From Vibrio gazogenes (GTDB lineage: Bacteria; Pseudomonadota; Gammaproteobacteria; Enterobacterales; Vibrionaceae), in the NCBI RefSeq assembly GCF_002196515.1, contig NZ_CP018835.1:186001-250000 (forward strand): a stretch of 64,000 bases of DNA, read 5' to 3'. A program made the position numbers and the translations under genes. The notes under the pieces are model-generated. The model ran no database searches. It was given only the letters and a program-made list of their open reading frames with translations, and was not told where the DNA came from. Of this stretch, positions 7,388-14,080 are shown in pieces (the first letter of the stretch is position 1; each line of letters opens with the position of its first letter).

Positions 7388-7587
7388 AGCCACCATGTCA
7401 CCCCTATTGCTACCGCAATCCAAGGGATCCATTGTCCCGGACTGCCGCCACCAAAGTTGATGGCACCGTTACGGATCCCCCCAAAGCTGGATTTATTGCT
7501 GGCACCACTTGGGCCAGCCTGTCCGCCATTTGCACTAATCGGCATCGTGCCGGAATTGGTGAGTCCTCCCCCGAATGATGGGATCAT
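7375..7587 (-). CDS. Glycine-rich small membrane virion protein
   Basis: 70 residues; Gly/Ser/Asn-rich first 50 residues, then one C-terminal helix WIPWIAVAIGVTWWLC (53-68). Starts in an ATGA overlap with the 52-residue gene. Typical of the small membrane proteins that line the inner membrane of PM2-like virions. Confidence 0.6.
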   Translation of the reverse strand: MIPSFGGGLTNSGTMPISANGGQAGPSGASNKSSFGGIRNGAINFGGGSPGQWIPWIAVAIGVTWWLCRK

Positions 7588-7742
7588 TGACCACCCCCTT
7601 TCGCGTTATAGAAACGCCATGCAAGATAGATAACCATGAGTGCCGCAAAGACCTTTAACAGTTTTCCTGTAGCCGACCCCGTCCAAAGTCCAACCCCAAA
7701 GCCTGCAACACTGGCTAAAAGAGGGATTACAAATACTGGCAT
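7584..7742 (-). CDS. 52-residue two-helix membrane protein
   Basis: ATG at 7742, stop at 7584 in an ATGA overlap with the next gene. Hydrophobic helices at about 3-19 and 29-45, short basic linker and C-terminal GGG. Small virion-membrane protein by context; too short for common thresholds. Confidence 0.6.
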   Translation of the reverse strand: MPVFVIPLLASVAGFGVGLWTGSATGKLLKVFAALMVIYLAWRFYNAKGGGQ

Positions 7743-7752
7743 ACGTCCCCCT

Positions 7753-8022
7753 TTACCGTTTCATCAGCATGACAAACAAGACAATCAATATCAGTAGCGC
7801 GATGCCTCCACCGACATAGAGCCATGTTTGATTGAGCTCAGACGGTTGTGATGGTGTAACTTTATTACCGTTATTATCGGCCTGATGAGTTGCCTGTGGT
7901 TGCGTGTTGGCGTTGACTGAACTGTTGTCACTGGTAGCGGCTCCGACAAGACTGTCGAAACCTTCCCCGACACTATCGAGTAAGCCGGAGCCAAAATTAC
8001 TTAAATCATCTAAGAACGCCAT
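7753..8022 (-). CDS. Small virion protein with C-terminal membrane helix
   Basis: 89 residues: an amphipathic N-terminus with repeated LLD/LVG motifs (5-28), a polar Asn/Gln-rich linker (30-60) and a C-terminal membrane span (67-86) ending MLMKR. Follows the capsid gene by 11 bases, so probably a membrane protein of the capsid-membrane interface. Confidence 0.6.
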   Translation of the reverse strand: MAFLDDLSNFGSGLLDSVGEGFDSLVGAATSDNSSVNANTQPQATHQADNNGNKVTPSQPSELNQTWLYVGGGIALLILIVLFVMLMKR

Positions 8023-8033
8023 GATTACCCCCC

Positions 8034-8840
8034 TTACTGAACTAGGTCAGGGCGAACAATCTTGACTGACTCAACAATGATCGGAATAGAGCCGACAGCC
8101 TCATCAGTTTTCACTGTGAATTTGAGTTCATTGGTGTGCGCTGTCTGGAACAGTTCATCAATGAAGTAACCGCGCATGATCGGATCGAAGTGATACATTC
8201 CCGATTGCCAATACTTTTTATTTCGCTTGGCGCGCATGGTTTCAACAGCCCGTGTTGTGTCATAGACTTTGATATAATCACGGTGAATTTCGAGTGAGTT
8301 CACCGTCTCTGACAAAAAATGCATCCGACGAACCAGCAGAAGAGGCGATGACGTGAGATCAAGGAACTCATTTTCTGTTGATGTGGCTTGCATGGTGTGT
8401 TTTTTGATTTGTGGCACAACAATCCGTGCCGCTTGTTGTGGGGAAACCGTCGCATGACCTTTTAGCTGTATCGCCGGAGCGCTACCGGAGTTATCCGGTG
8501 CAATTTCAATTTCCAGTACGATGTTATCCCCAGGCTCAGTGACCAGCGCTGTATAACGCATCCCGTTTTTAGTTTTTGCGGTGATGTCTGCCAGTGGAAT
8601 ATGATAGAAACCATCAATTGACGGCATTCCTTTATAGGCTTCCAAAGCTTTCATCAGACGGCCATCAAGCACAATGATTTCATCTGCGTTGAGCGTAATC
8701 GAGACTCGTTTGATTTGTTCCGGTGACAGGTTGGTTTCGAGAAATATCTCTTCATAAACCGGACCCGTCGGGATCGTCAACGAGGCTTTCTCACCGTAGC
8801 CAACACCAGTGAACGAGTTTAATTTCATAACTGAATTCAT
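8034..8840 (-). CDS. Major capsid protein, PM2 P2-like double jelly-roll
   Basis: 268 residues, matching PM2 P2 (269). The N-terminus (MKLNSFTGVGYGEKASLTIP then GPVYEEIFLETNLSPEQIKRVSITLNAD) has the same layout as the P2 start as I remember it, with LNS, a TIP/LP-x-G turn, YE-x-I and SPEQIK followed by a beta strand. The rest is alternating strands with no membrane segment. Forms the icosahedral shell over an internal membrane. GGAGATTAAG precedes the ATG; MNSV and the later MKL are both possible starts. Confidence 0.82.
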   Translation of the reverse strand: MNSVMKLNSFTGVGYGEKASLTIPTGPVYEEIFLETNLSPEQIKRVSITLNADEIIVLDGRLMKALEAYKGMPSIDGFYHIPLADITAKTKNGMRYTALVTEPGDNIVLEIEIAPDNSGSAPAIQLKGHATVSPQQAARIVVPQIKKHTMQATSTENEFLDLTSSPLLLVRRMHFLSETVNSLEIHRDYIKVYDTTRAVETMRAKRNKKYWQSGMYHFDPIMRGYFIDELFQTAHTNELKFTVKTDEAVGSIPIIVESVKIVRPDLVQ

Positions 8841-8845
8841 AGTGC

Positions 8846-8965
8846 TTAATCTCCGATGACGTCTTCGACAGCGTCAACATTGTTTGATGCCCAGACGGTA
8901 AGGGCTGCTACCAATGCGGAAACAATCGCGATTGCGAGTAGTTGTTTAGGTTTAAAACCGAACAT
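8846..8965 (-). CDS. 39-residue membrane protein heading the capsid operon
   Basis: ATG at 8965 to TAA at 8846, five bases before the capsid gene. Basic start (FGFKPKQ), one helix (about 9-26), acidic end NNVDAVEDVIGD. Its stop is inside the ribosome-site region of the capsid gene, suggesting coupling. Short virion or leader protein. Confidence 0.6.
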   Translation of the reverse strand: MFGFKPKQLLAIAIVSALVAALTVWASNNVDAVEDVIGD

Positions 8966-9071
8966 AAAATAAAAATCCCCTTGTCTTGCGACGTTGGTGA
9001 GTTAATTAGGGCGAAAATGCCCAAGTTCGGCTTTATAAAACGAGGAAAATTGAAGTTTGGAAAGCTTGGAT
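8966..9071 (-). promoter_or_regulatory. Probable late promoter region
   Basis: Between the palindrome at 9072 and the first late gene. On the minus strand an AT-rich TTTTATAAAG (plus about 9033-9042) can serve as -10, about 70 bases before the ATG at 8965; a good -35 box is not evident, which fits an activator-dependent late promoter with the palindrome upstream. Inference from position. Confidence 0.4.
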
Positions 9072-9103
9072 AACCTATAGGTTAAGCGCTTAACCTATAG
9101 GTT
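9072..9103. repeat. 32-bp perfect palindrome upstream of the capsid operon
   Basis: AACCTATAGGTT (9072-9083), AAGCGCTT (9084-9091), AACCTATAGGTT (9092-9103): each block is its own reverse complement and the whole is a perfect palindrome. It lies after the ATPase stop (9129) and before the late genes. Two tandem 12-bp dyads at 20-base spacing fit two dimer sites for a phage transcription activator or repressor; there is no T-run for a classical terminator. Confidence 0.85.
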
Positions 9104-9128
9104 GAATTGTGATGTTAATCGCTGTCGT

Positions 9129-9896
9129 TTAGCGATAATTCAGAGATAGTTTTGCCCCTGTTCGGCAGTTAAAAGCAGCATGTTCAATATTGCCGATCCC
9201 GTCCCGGACAAGCAGATATTCCGCAATCGGCTTATTGATGGTTTTCTTGTTCACCTTGGCAGATTTTAGCCCTATTATCCGATTCACATTAATTCCCCGA
9301 CGAATTGAAAGCCATTCAGCATCCGCGGCAGAATTAACGGCACCGATCCACCAAACGGCCGATTGATCGGTGACCGTTTTAGGCACTTCCTGCCCCTTCT
9401 GAAAGACCGTATGAATCACCAGACCATACTGACGCCCGCCCCGTAATAACTCTCCGGCTCGTCCCTTGAGTTTGGCAGACGTCTCGGCACAGGAAGCCAG
9501 CTCTTCAATCACGACATGCAGGGCTGGAGCATGGCCGTTCCCGACCGACCAGACAACAGCACTGAAAAATTCCAATTCTTCGCTGTTCGCGCCACTTTCA
9601 GGAACATAGGCTAATTTAAAGGTATCCCCTCGCTTGCGAGCCGACACTAAAGCGCGAACAAACGTTAAACGTGAAGAGGTGGCCTGAACCATCTGACCTT
9701 TAAACTTGTCTTCAGCATAGTTTTTGTATGGGTCAAAGAAAACGACTTGCGCCCCTTTGGGGATTAAGTCGAGATGTTTCACCGCGGAGGTTTTCCCACC
9801 CCCAGTGCCCGCGACATAAATGGTATGCTCTGCATCTAAAGATTGATTCGAGTTGACCGGGTTAGGAAACTGCAACGGCTGTGGCTTCTTCGGCAT
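9129..9896 (-). CDS. Genome-packaging ATPase (FtsK/HerA, PM2 P9-like)
   Basis: 255 residues from the ATG at 9896, preceded by GGAG; the frame continues to 9935 inside the previous gene. Walker A AGTGGGKT (29-36), hydrophobic Walker-B strand ending in acidic residues ALHVVIEEL (125-133), and an arginine-containing region RGGRQYGLVIHTVFQ. Size and motif order match the packaging ATPases of PRD1/PM2-type membrane viruses. Drives DNA into the preformed capsid at one vertex. Gene upstream of the palindrome, so possibly under early control. Confidence 0.82.
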   Translation of the reverse strand: MPKKPQPLQFPNPVNSNQSLDAEHTIYVAGTGGGKTSAVKHLDLIPKGAQVVFFDPYKNYAEDKFKGQMVQATSSRLTFVRALVSARKRGDTFKLAYVPESGANSEELEFFSAVVWSVGNGHAPALHVVIEELASCAETSAKLKGRAGELLRGGRQYGLVIHTVFQKGQEVPKTVTDQSAVWWIGAVNSAADAEWLSIRRGINVNRIIGLKSAKVNKKTINKPIAEYLLVRDGIGNIEHAAFNCRTGAKLSLNYR

Positions 9897-10359
9897 ATTC
9901 TCCTTCCCCCCTGTCCTGTTTGGCTTGTTGAGCAATCAGCTTTTTCGTTTTGACGATCTGCTTTCTGGTGCTGTAACCCAAAGTAATGATCGCAAAAAGC
10001 AAGGTTGCCTCTTCAAAGTAGTTCCCGAGCATTTTCATAAAAATACCTTCACTATGCTTGGTTAACACTGGTTTTGCCGCTTCAATAACTTTGGTCTTGC
10101 CTTTTTCGTCAAATTCAAATTCAAAACCGACTAACATGGATGTAACTTGTTCGGTGACCACAAAAGCAATGTCAAGGAAAGCGGCCGCGGCTTCGCTTTG
10201 CTCTTCTTTGTCATCTGATTTGTTCGGTTCGGTATCATCCGGTTCAGTCGGTTTATTTTCCTGCTGATTTAACGCATCAATGACCGCGCTGAAATCCCCC
10301 CAATCATCAGTGGATGTATCCGGCTCAAGTAATTCGCTGTCCGTATCAGGCTGTTGCAT
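9862..10359 (-). CDS. Acidic membrane protein preceding packaging ATPase
   Basis: 165 residues from ATG 10359 (AGGGG seven bases upstream). Residues 1-58 very acidic and Pro/Thr-rich, 60-110 a helical domain, one membrane helix at about 117-131, then a basic Gln-rich tail. Overlaps the ATPase start by 35 bases. Unrecognised; a vertex or packaging partner in the virion membrane is plausible from adjacency. Confidence 0.58.
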   Translation of the reverse strand: MQQPDTDSELLEPDTSTDDWGDFSAVIDALNQQENKPTEPDDTEPNKSDDKEEQSEAAAAFLDIAFVVTEQVTSMLVGFEFEFDEKGKTKVIEAAKPVLTKHSEGIFMKMLGNYFEEATLLFAIITLGYSTRKQIVKTKKLIAQQAKQDRGEGEYAEEATAVAVS

Positions 10360-10816
10360 CTTGTACCCCTGCACTCTCATTAACCTCATTGAGTTTCACG
10401 CGAAGCATGAACCGACGAATTAACCAAACGATGAATACGATCACGCCTATCAACATGATGAATCGTCTGATAACCACCCGGTTATCCTGCTCTGAAACCG
10501 TGTCCTGACTGGTTTCATCGGTGACCACTTCCCCGGTTATCGGTAACGGTGTAACCGGGTCAGGTAACCGGGCTTCCGCTTGTAGCTGAGATTCATTTTC
10601 AACCATGTTGACCCCGATAAAATCATTCACTTTCCGACTGATCGAGCTGTTGCCACATTCAGGACAACGGTAATACATAAGCCCCAAGTTACGGTTATTT
10701 TTGGGCGGCTCTCCGGTTTCAATTAACCGACCTTCCCCGACTTGATGAACCGTTGATGATGACGTACAGACGGGACAACGGACGAATCCACGCACTGGGT
10801 TTTGCTGTCTGGCCAT
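10346..10816 (-). CDS. Zinc-ribbon membrane protein
   Basis: 156 residues. CPVC (14-17) and CPEC (51-54) form a zinc-ribbon like that of Ogr/Delta-type phage activators or small topoisomerase ribbons; a polar linker follows and then one membrane helix (about 118-133) flanked by arginines. Zinc ribbon plus anchor is unusual. Cytosolic DNA or RNA contact at a membrane is possible; not assigned. Confidence 0.58.
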   Translation of the reverse strand: MARQQNPVRGFVRCPVCTSSSTVHQVGEGRLIETGEPPKNNRNLGLMYYRCPECGNSSISRKVNDFIGVNMVENESQLQAEARLPDPVTPLPITGEVVTDETSQDTVSEQDNRVVIRRFIMLIGVIVFIVWLIRRFMLRVKLNEVNESAGVQDATA

Positions 10817-10819
10817 AAC

Positions 10820-11137
10820 CTAAGCCTCCGTCATCAAAGCGGGTTCAATTTCACCGAGCATTGCCCTGTCTGCGATAATTCGAGCCCGATATTTTGCTCT
10901 GGCAACACGATTGATTTTTTCGAGTTGCTCAATTTGGTCAAACAGATTGACAGGTAAACCGAGTGCTTCGAGTGACATATCACCTTTCATCAGCATCCCC
11001 ATTGCCTGCTTAACCAGTTTTTGGGGGTTCATGTCCTTAAACTTGTCTATCTCCGCTTTCAATACTGAGGTCAGTTGATCTGCTGCATCCAACGCGTTTA
11101 AATCCCGGTTAATCTCATCAATGGATAGTGTTTTCAT
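10820..11137 (-). CDS. Unrecognised helical early protein
   Basis: 105 residues, almost all amphipathic helix, acidic N-terminus (IDEINRDLNALDAAD), no membrane segment. Three bases separate it from the next gene. No family recognised; operon position between replication and packaging genes. Confidence 0.55.
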   Translation of the reverse strand: MKTLSIDEINRDLNALDAADQLTSVLKAEIDKFKDMNPQKLVKQAMGMLMKGDMSLEALGLPVNLFDQIEQLEKINRVARAKYRARIIADRAMLGEIEPALMTEA

Positions 11138-11165
11138 ATTTTGCCTACTGCGTTATTAGTTTTGT

Positions 11166-11438
11166 TCAGGCAGCACGAAACAGGCCGGAAACCGACTGTC
11201 TGACATGCCACGCGATGATGAAAGCCATGAATTCAGGCCATACGTCCGGCTCTGAAGGATGAAACACAATCTCTAACGGCTCTTGACTCCGGTTTACGAG
11301 TGTTTCGAGGGATCGGATAGAGTCAACAGCGATGCAGTTTTCTCTATCTTGGGGGAAATTCTGTTGCTGCTCGTAGGTGATACGATGATTGCCAACAGAA
11401 AAAAATGGATGGTGATTATTTTTATTGTCCATATTCAT
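11166..11438 (-). CDS. Unrecognised small early protein
   Basis: 90 residues with two possible starts three codons apart (MNMD). Mixed alpha/beta, Asn/His-rich N-terminus, Trp-containing hydrophobic C-terminus (VWPEFMAFIIAWHVRQ). No family recognised. Confidence 0.5.
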   Translation of the reverse strand: MNMDNKNNHHPFFSVGNHRITYEQQQNFPQDRENCIAVDSIRSLETLVNRSQEPLEIVFHPSEPDVWPEFMAFIIAWHVRQSVSGLFRAA

Positions 11439-11505
11439 ACCTAGCTAACTGAATAAGGACACGTCCGACGGGTATTTTATATAAAAATCATAAATGATTA
11501 AACTA

Positions 11506-11979
11506 TTAAAAGTAATTCTTTATTTCCCGTTGCCATTTTGTATGACCCATATAATCCATCTCGATTAATTTTGATTCGTTATTCCGGTGAGCCAGCAATG
11601 TTAAATGGTTCACACTGACAATATGAGACGCTTGCCGGAACTTTTTATCACAGAGATAAGGAGACGGAACAATCAAAGAGACACGTTGGCCTGTGCGGGT
11701 TTCTGGCGGAATTTTCGTATAAGTTACAATGGGCGCGGTATCAATCATATAGTCCGCCACAGAAATTGCCGGATGAATGGATGAAATAGAAAGTGAGGTT
11801 AAACCGAAGTTCTTCACCAAAATATCAATTTTTAATGCCGTACCGAAATTAACAACCCGCACATCAGCTAATTCAAAATCAATCAGCTCGGGATCTTTCA
11901 GCTCATTTCTTCTAAAAAATGAAATCATGTTCTTATAGCCTTTCCGTACTACTTTAAATATTGCAAATTCAATACTCAT
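11506..11979 (-). CDS. Unrecognised early protein
   Basis: 157 residues (or 140 if the ATG at 11928 is used). Basic, possibly membrane-touching N-terminus (FFRRNELKDP), then a beta-rich body (VNFGTALKIDILVKNFGLTSLSISS) resembling a small Ig-like fold. AGGA lies 11 bases before the first ATG. First gene after the origin region. Function unknown. Confidence 0.52.
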   Translation of the reverse strand: MSIEFAIFKVVRKGYKNMISFFRRNELKDPELIDFELADVRVVNFGTALKIDILVKNFGLTSLSISSIHPAISVADYMIDTAPIVTYTKIPPETRTGQRVSLIVPSPYLCDKKFRQASHIVSVNHLTLLAHRNNESKLIEMDYMGHTKWQREIKNYF

Positions 11980-12396
11980 TGATCATACTGTTCCTATCAT
12001 ATGGTTGATAATGTTTTAGATTCGACCCTCGAACAATATCATAACCGTATGAAACAAAGCCACTTCCTTGCGAAGTGGTTTCGTTTTTCTGAGGCCTCAA
12101 TTTCTCCCCTTCTCCTTGCTAAGCCCGTCGCGAAGCGACATAAACGGCCTATATCCATCAAGCGCATGATGAAGCTGATCGACTGTGTTGGCATGTTCCG
12201 TTACGGGGCCCGTTAAATCGCCCGTTGGTGTTCCGTTGGCCGCTCTTGTCTGAAGGCGATTTAATGGGAGGTACCATTTATCCCCGCTTTGCCGGGGATA
12301 AGAATATAAATCTATTAATTTCACTAATATCATCTGTTCTAGTCGAAGACTATGTTGTCCGGCAATGAAGAGCGATAACTGATAGCGATAACTAGG
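11980..12396. other. Structured non-coding region next to the origin
   Basis: No gene I can support. Contains strong secondary structure: CCACTTC/GAAGTGG (12060-12066 / 12072-12078) followed on the plus strand by TTTCGTTTTT; TTAAATCGCC (12213-12222) against GGCGATTTAA (12255-12264); and TTATCCCCG (12278-12286) against CGGGGATAA (12293-12301). A 70-residue reading frame here is Arg/Lys-rich on both strands and looks like folding RNA or origin DNA rather than protein. Confidence 0.55.
12060..12090 (+). terminator. Intrinsic terminator-like hairpin with no gene in front
   Basis: Stem CCACTTC/GAAGTGG with a five-base loop, then TTTCGTTTTT on the plus strand. No plus-strand gene precedes it inside the prophage, so it may end a small antisense RNA or block transcription entering the origin; on the minus strand the tail is weaker. 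Confidence 0.5.
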
Positions 12397-12399
12397 AGT

Positions 12400-12565
12400 A
12401 GTTTAAATGGGTTATACAGATGGTTATCCACAAAAATTGTGGGTGCTGTATAAAAAACAACCATCCCTATAGTGAACGAATGTGAACAATCATCAAGAAA
12501 GGATCTAAAAAAGGATCTGGAAATTAGAATTTGATTATTAATTAATCAAAAATAAATGTCAGGTA
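12400..12565. other. Candidate replication origin with DnaA box
   Basis: A perfect DnaA box TTATCCACA at 12424-12432, opposite-facing TTGTGGGT at 12438-12445, two direct copies of AAGGATCT (about 12499-12506 and 12511-12518) carrying Dam GATC sites, then a long A/T-only run (12525-12558). All lie just downstream of the rep gene's terminator, the same side on which IncFII oriR lies relative to repA, as known for that plasmid family. Confidence 0.6.
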
Positions 12566-12574
12566 CGAAAAAGA

Positions 12575-12590
12575 GCCCCGTGGCCGGGGC
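12575..12590 (-). terminator. Terminator after rep gene
   Basis: On the minus strand GCCCCG, loop GCCA, CGGGGC then TCTTTTTC. It ends transcription 18 bases after the stop of the replication gene, before the origin. Confidence 0.75.
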
Positions 12591-12608
12591 AAATATTGGC
12601 TAGAAAGG

Positions 12609-13211
12609 TTAGGTATTTTGAGGGAGATGATTGATAGCCGCTTCTTTGCGGCGTCTGCGTAATAATGTAATCGGAGTTTGAATATATTTGACGGGGCGTT
12701 GTAAACGTCTGGCAAGCATTTTCAGCCATTGTTTAGCGGCTGTCTTAGCCTCTTGATACTGCTCATAGATACCAAGGTCTTTGAAGTAGGTTTCTGTAAC
12801 CCGCTTAATTGATGCAAGTCCGCGCCATTGATCGCGATTGTCTTTGCCTGTGTAGCGTTCTCTCGGTTGCTTAGATGTGATCCATCCCTTTTGAAATGCA
12901 TATTTAACGCATTGTTTGACCCGCCAAAGCGGTAGATTCACAGCTTCAGCAATAAATCCCCATGTTCTGAGAGAGAAGCCGTGAACCGTTGCAACCCCGA
13001 CCTTATTTGAATGAAAGCACATTTCATCAACGAGAACGGTCATCACACGGCAGATATCACGCGCAAATGATTGACGGATCGCCCGACCATTTGTGGTCGT
13101 GAATGCTGCCGATGATGAAGGACAGTGAGCAATTTTCGACAAGATCGAGCGATTCAGGGCGGCTAATGGCCTGTCCTTACGCTGCTTTCCTGTCGCGTTG
13201 ATCATGCTCAT
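12609..13211 (-). CDS. Putative RepA-type replication initiator
   Basis: 200 residues from the ATG at 13211, which overlaps the previous stop (ATGA); the longer frame to 13289 lies in that gene. Basic throughout (pI clearly high). The middle, DEMCFHSNKVGVATVHGFSL then AEAVNLPLWRVKQCVKYAFQKGWI, follows the IncFII RepA winged-helix pattern LCFHY...V...TTLAIECGL...RALTFLSELGLI. Length is shorter than plasmid RepA (about 285). It would open the adjacent DnaA-box origin for theta replication. Confidence 0.6.
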   Translation of the reverse strand: MSMINATGKQRKDRPLAALNRSILSKIAHCPSSSAAFTTTNGRAIRQSFARDICRVMTVLVDEMCFHSNKVGVATVHGFSLRTWGFIAEAVNLPLWRVKQCVKYAFQKGWITSKQPRERYTGKDNRDQWRGLASIKRVTETYFKDLGIYEQYQEAKTAAKQWLKMLARRLQRPVKYIQTPITLLRRRRKEAAINHLPQNT

Positions 13212-13522
13212 GCGTCGAAACTCTCCGCGATTTCGGTGAGTTCTTTCCGGTATAGGTGCGCTTGTACCCGGGATGCAGTTTTGTAACACGACTCACGATT
13301 AATCCATGACTCTTGTGCTTGCATAAAATAGATTGCTTTCTTATACGGCACCGCATCGATTAGATGACATAACGCATCTTGAAAGTCGTCAAACGTGTTA
13401 GAGCTAAGATTTTGGGTGTGATGACAGAGTGTTCTGATTATGCGGTATGCATCTCTAAACTGATTCTTTTCTAGATGCACATCACATTTTTGTGATTTTC
13501 GATTTTGATGTGATTTAGCCAT
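13208..13522 (-). CDS. Unrecognised first early gene, before rep
   Basis: 104 residues, helical, basic N-terminus (MAKSHQNRKSQK). Overlaps rep by four bases, the position of a copy-number or translation-coupling peptide in RepA systems. Family not recognised. First gene after the divergent regulatory region. Confidence 0.55.
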   Translation of the reverse strand: MAKSHQNRKSQKCDVHLEKNQFRDAYRIIRTLCHHTQNLSSNTFDDFQDALCHLIDAVPYKKAIYFMQAQESWINRESCYKTASRVQAHLYRKELTEIAESFDA

Positions 13523-13572
13523 GCGCTTAGTTCTCCGTGTTATTCGCTCTGTGCTACTCCCTGAATGAGAGC

Positions 13573-13645
13573 GCTCTCTTAACCGGCACTGATTACAACA
13601 AACGGACGTGCCCTTTTTTCAGCGTTCGAATCCGGTTAAGAGAGC
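13573..13645. repeat. 14-bp perfect inverted repeat in the immunity region
   Basis: GCTCTCTTAACCGG (13573-13586) and CCGGTTAAGAGAGC (13632-13645) with a 45-base centre that contains a tRNA T-loop-like GTTCGAATCC. Between the divergent early operon and regulator, so it may be an operator pair or the stem of a regulatory RNA upstream of rep. Confidence 0.7.
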
Positions 13646-13685
13646 TAACACGAAACAAAGAATATGACGATCAAAACACCTAAGC

Positions 13686-13725
13686 AATCACCTGATTGCG
13701 TGGTGCACTACGCAATCAGGTGATT
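13686..13725. repeat. 16-bp perfect inverted repeat before the regulator
   Basis: AATCACCTGATTGCGT (13686-13701) against ACGCAATCAGGTGATT (13710-13725) over eight bases; ends 23 bases before the regulator ATG. No T-run follows, so an operator or a translation-controlling stem is more likely than a terminator. Confidence 0.75.
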
Positions 13726-13748
13726 TATGCTTGCCGTAGGAGGTAGTT

Positions 13749-14009
13749 ATGATTACTACAATTGAACTTTTAGACATGCTAAAGGAAGAGGCAGACTTGC
13801 CTAGTGACTATGCTGTTGCAAAATTTCTCAATGTTACTCATCAAGCGGTGTCTAGATGGCGTAATGGTAAGGTAATGAGTGAAGAAATAGCTATAAAAGT
13901 GGCTAGAGTTTTAAATATAGATGAAGATGTTGTGATTCTTTCTAACCTTGCTGAAAAGCAAACAAATGATAAAGCTAAACAAGCTTTATTGAAGCTAATG
14001 GCCTCCTAG
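13749..14009 (+). CDS. Cro/CI-type phage regulator
   Basis: 86 residues. AVAKFLNVTHQAVSRWRNGKVMSEEIAIKVARVLN (20-53) is a textbook Xre helix-turn-helix; the rest is a short helical dimerisation tail. Similar short proteins (DUF3693-like) control Vibrio filamentous phages. Strong TAGGAGG seven bases before ATG. Divergent from the early operon, so it is the likely repressor of lytic genes, binding the inverted repeats between them. Confidence 0.78.
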   Translation: MITTIELLDMLKEEADLPSDYAVAKFLNVTHQAVSRWRNGKVMSEEIAIKVARVLNIDEDVVILSNLAEKQTNDKAKQALLKLMAS

Positions 14010-14042
14010 CCTTCTCAAAATAAGAATCAAGAATAATCGATT

Positions 14043-14067
14043 AAACCCCTGATTTTAGGGGTTTTTT
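14043..14067 (+). terminator. Terminator of the regulator gene
   Basis: AAACCCCT, loop GATTTT, AGGGGTTT then TTT. Ends transcription 34 bases after the regulator stop and just before attR. Confidence 0.8.
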
Positions 14068-14080
14068 ATTAAAAGGATAA

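Noticed and set aside
12001..12216. Reading frame of 71 codons on the plus strand
   Set aside because: Contains two hairpins, no ribosome site, Arg/Lys-rich translation; better explained as structured non-coding DNA.
12097..12333. Reading frame of 78 codons on the minus strand
   Set aside because: Same structured region; no start signal and unnatural composition.
13570..13650. Possible tRNA, from the T-loop-like GTTCGAATCC
   Set aside because: No consistent T-stem, anticodon arm or D-arm; the outer 14-bp stem is too long for an acceptor stem.
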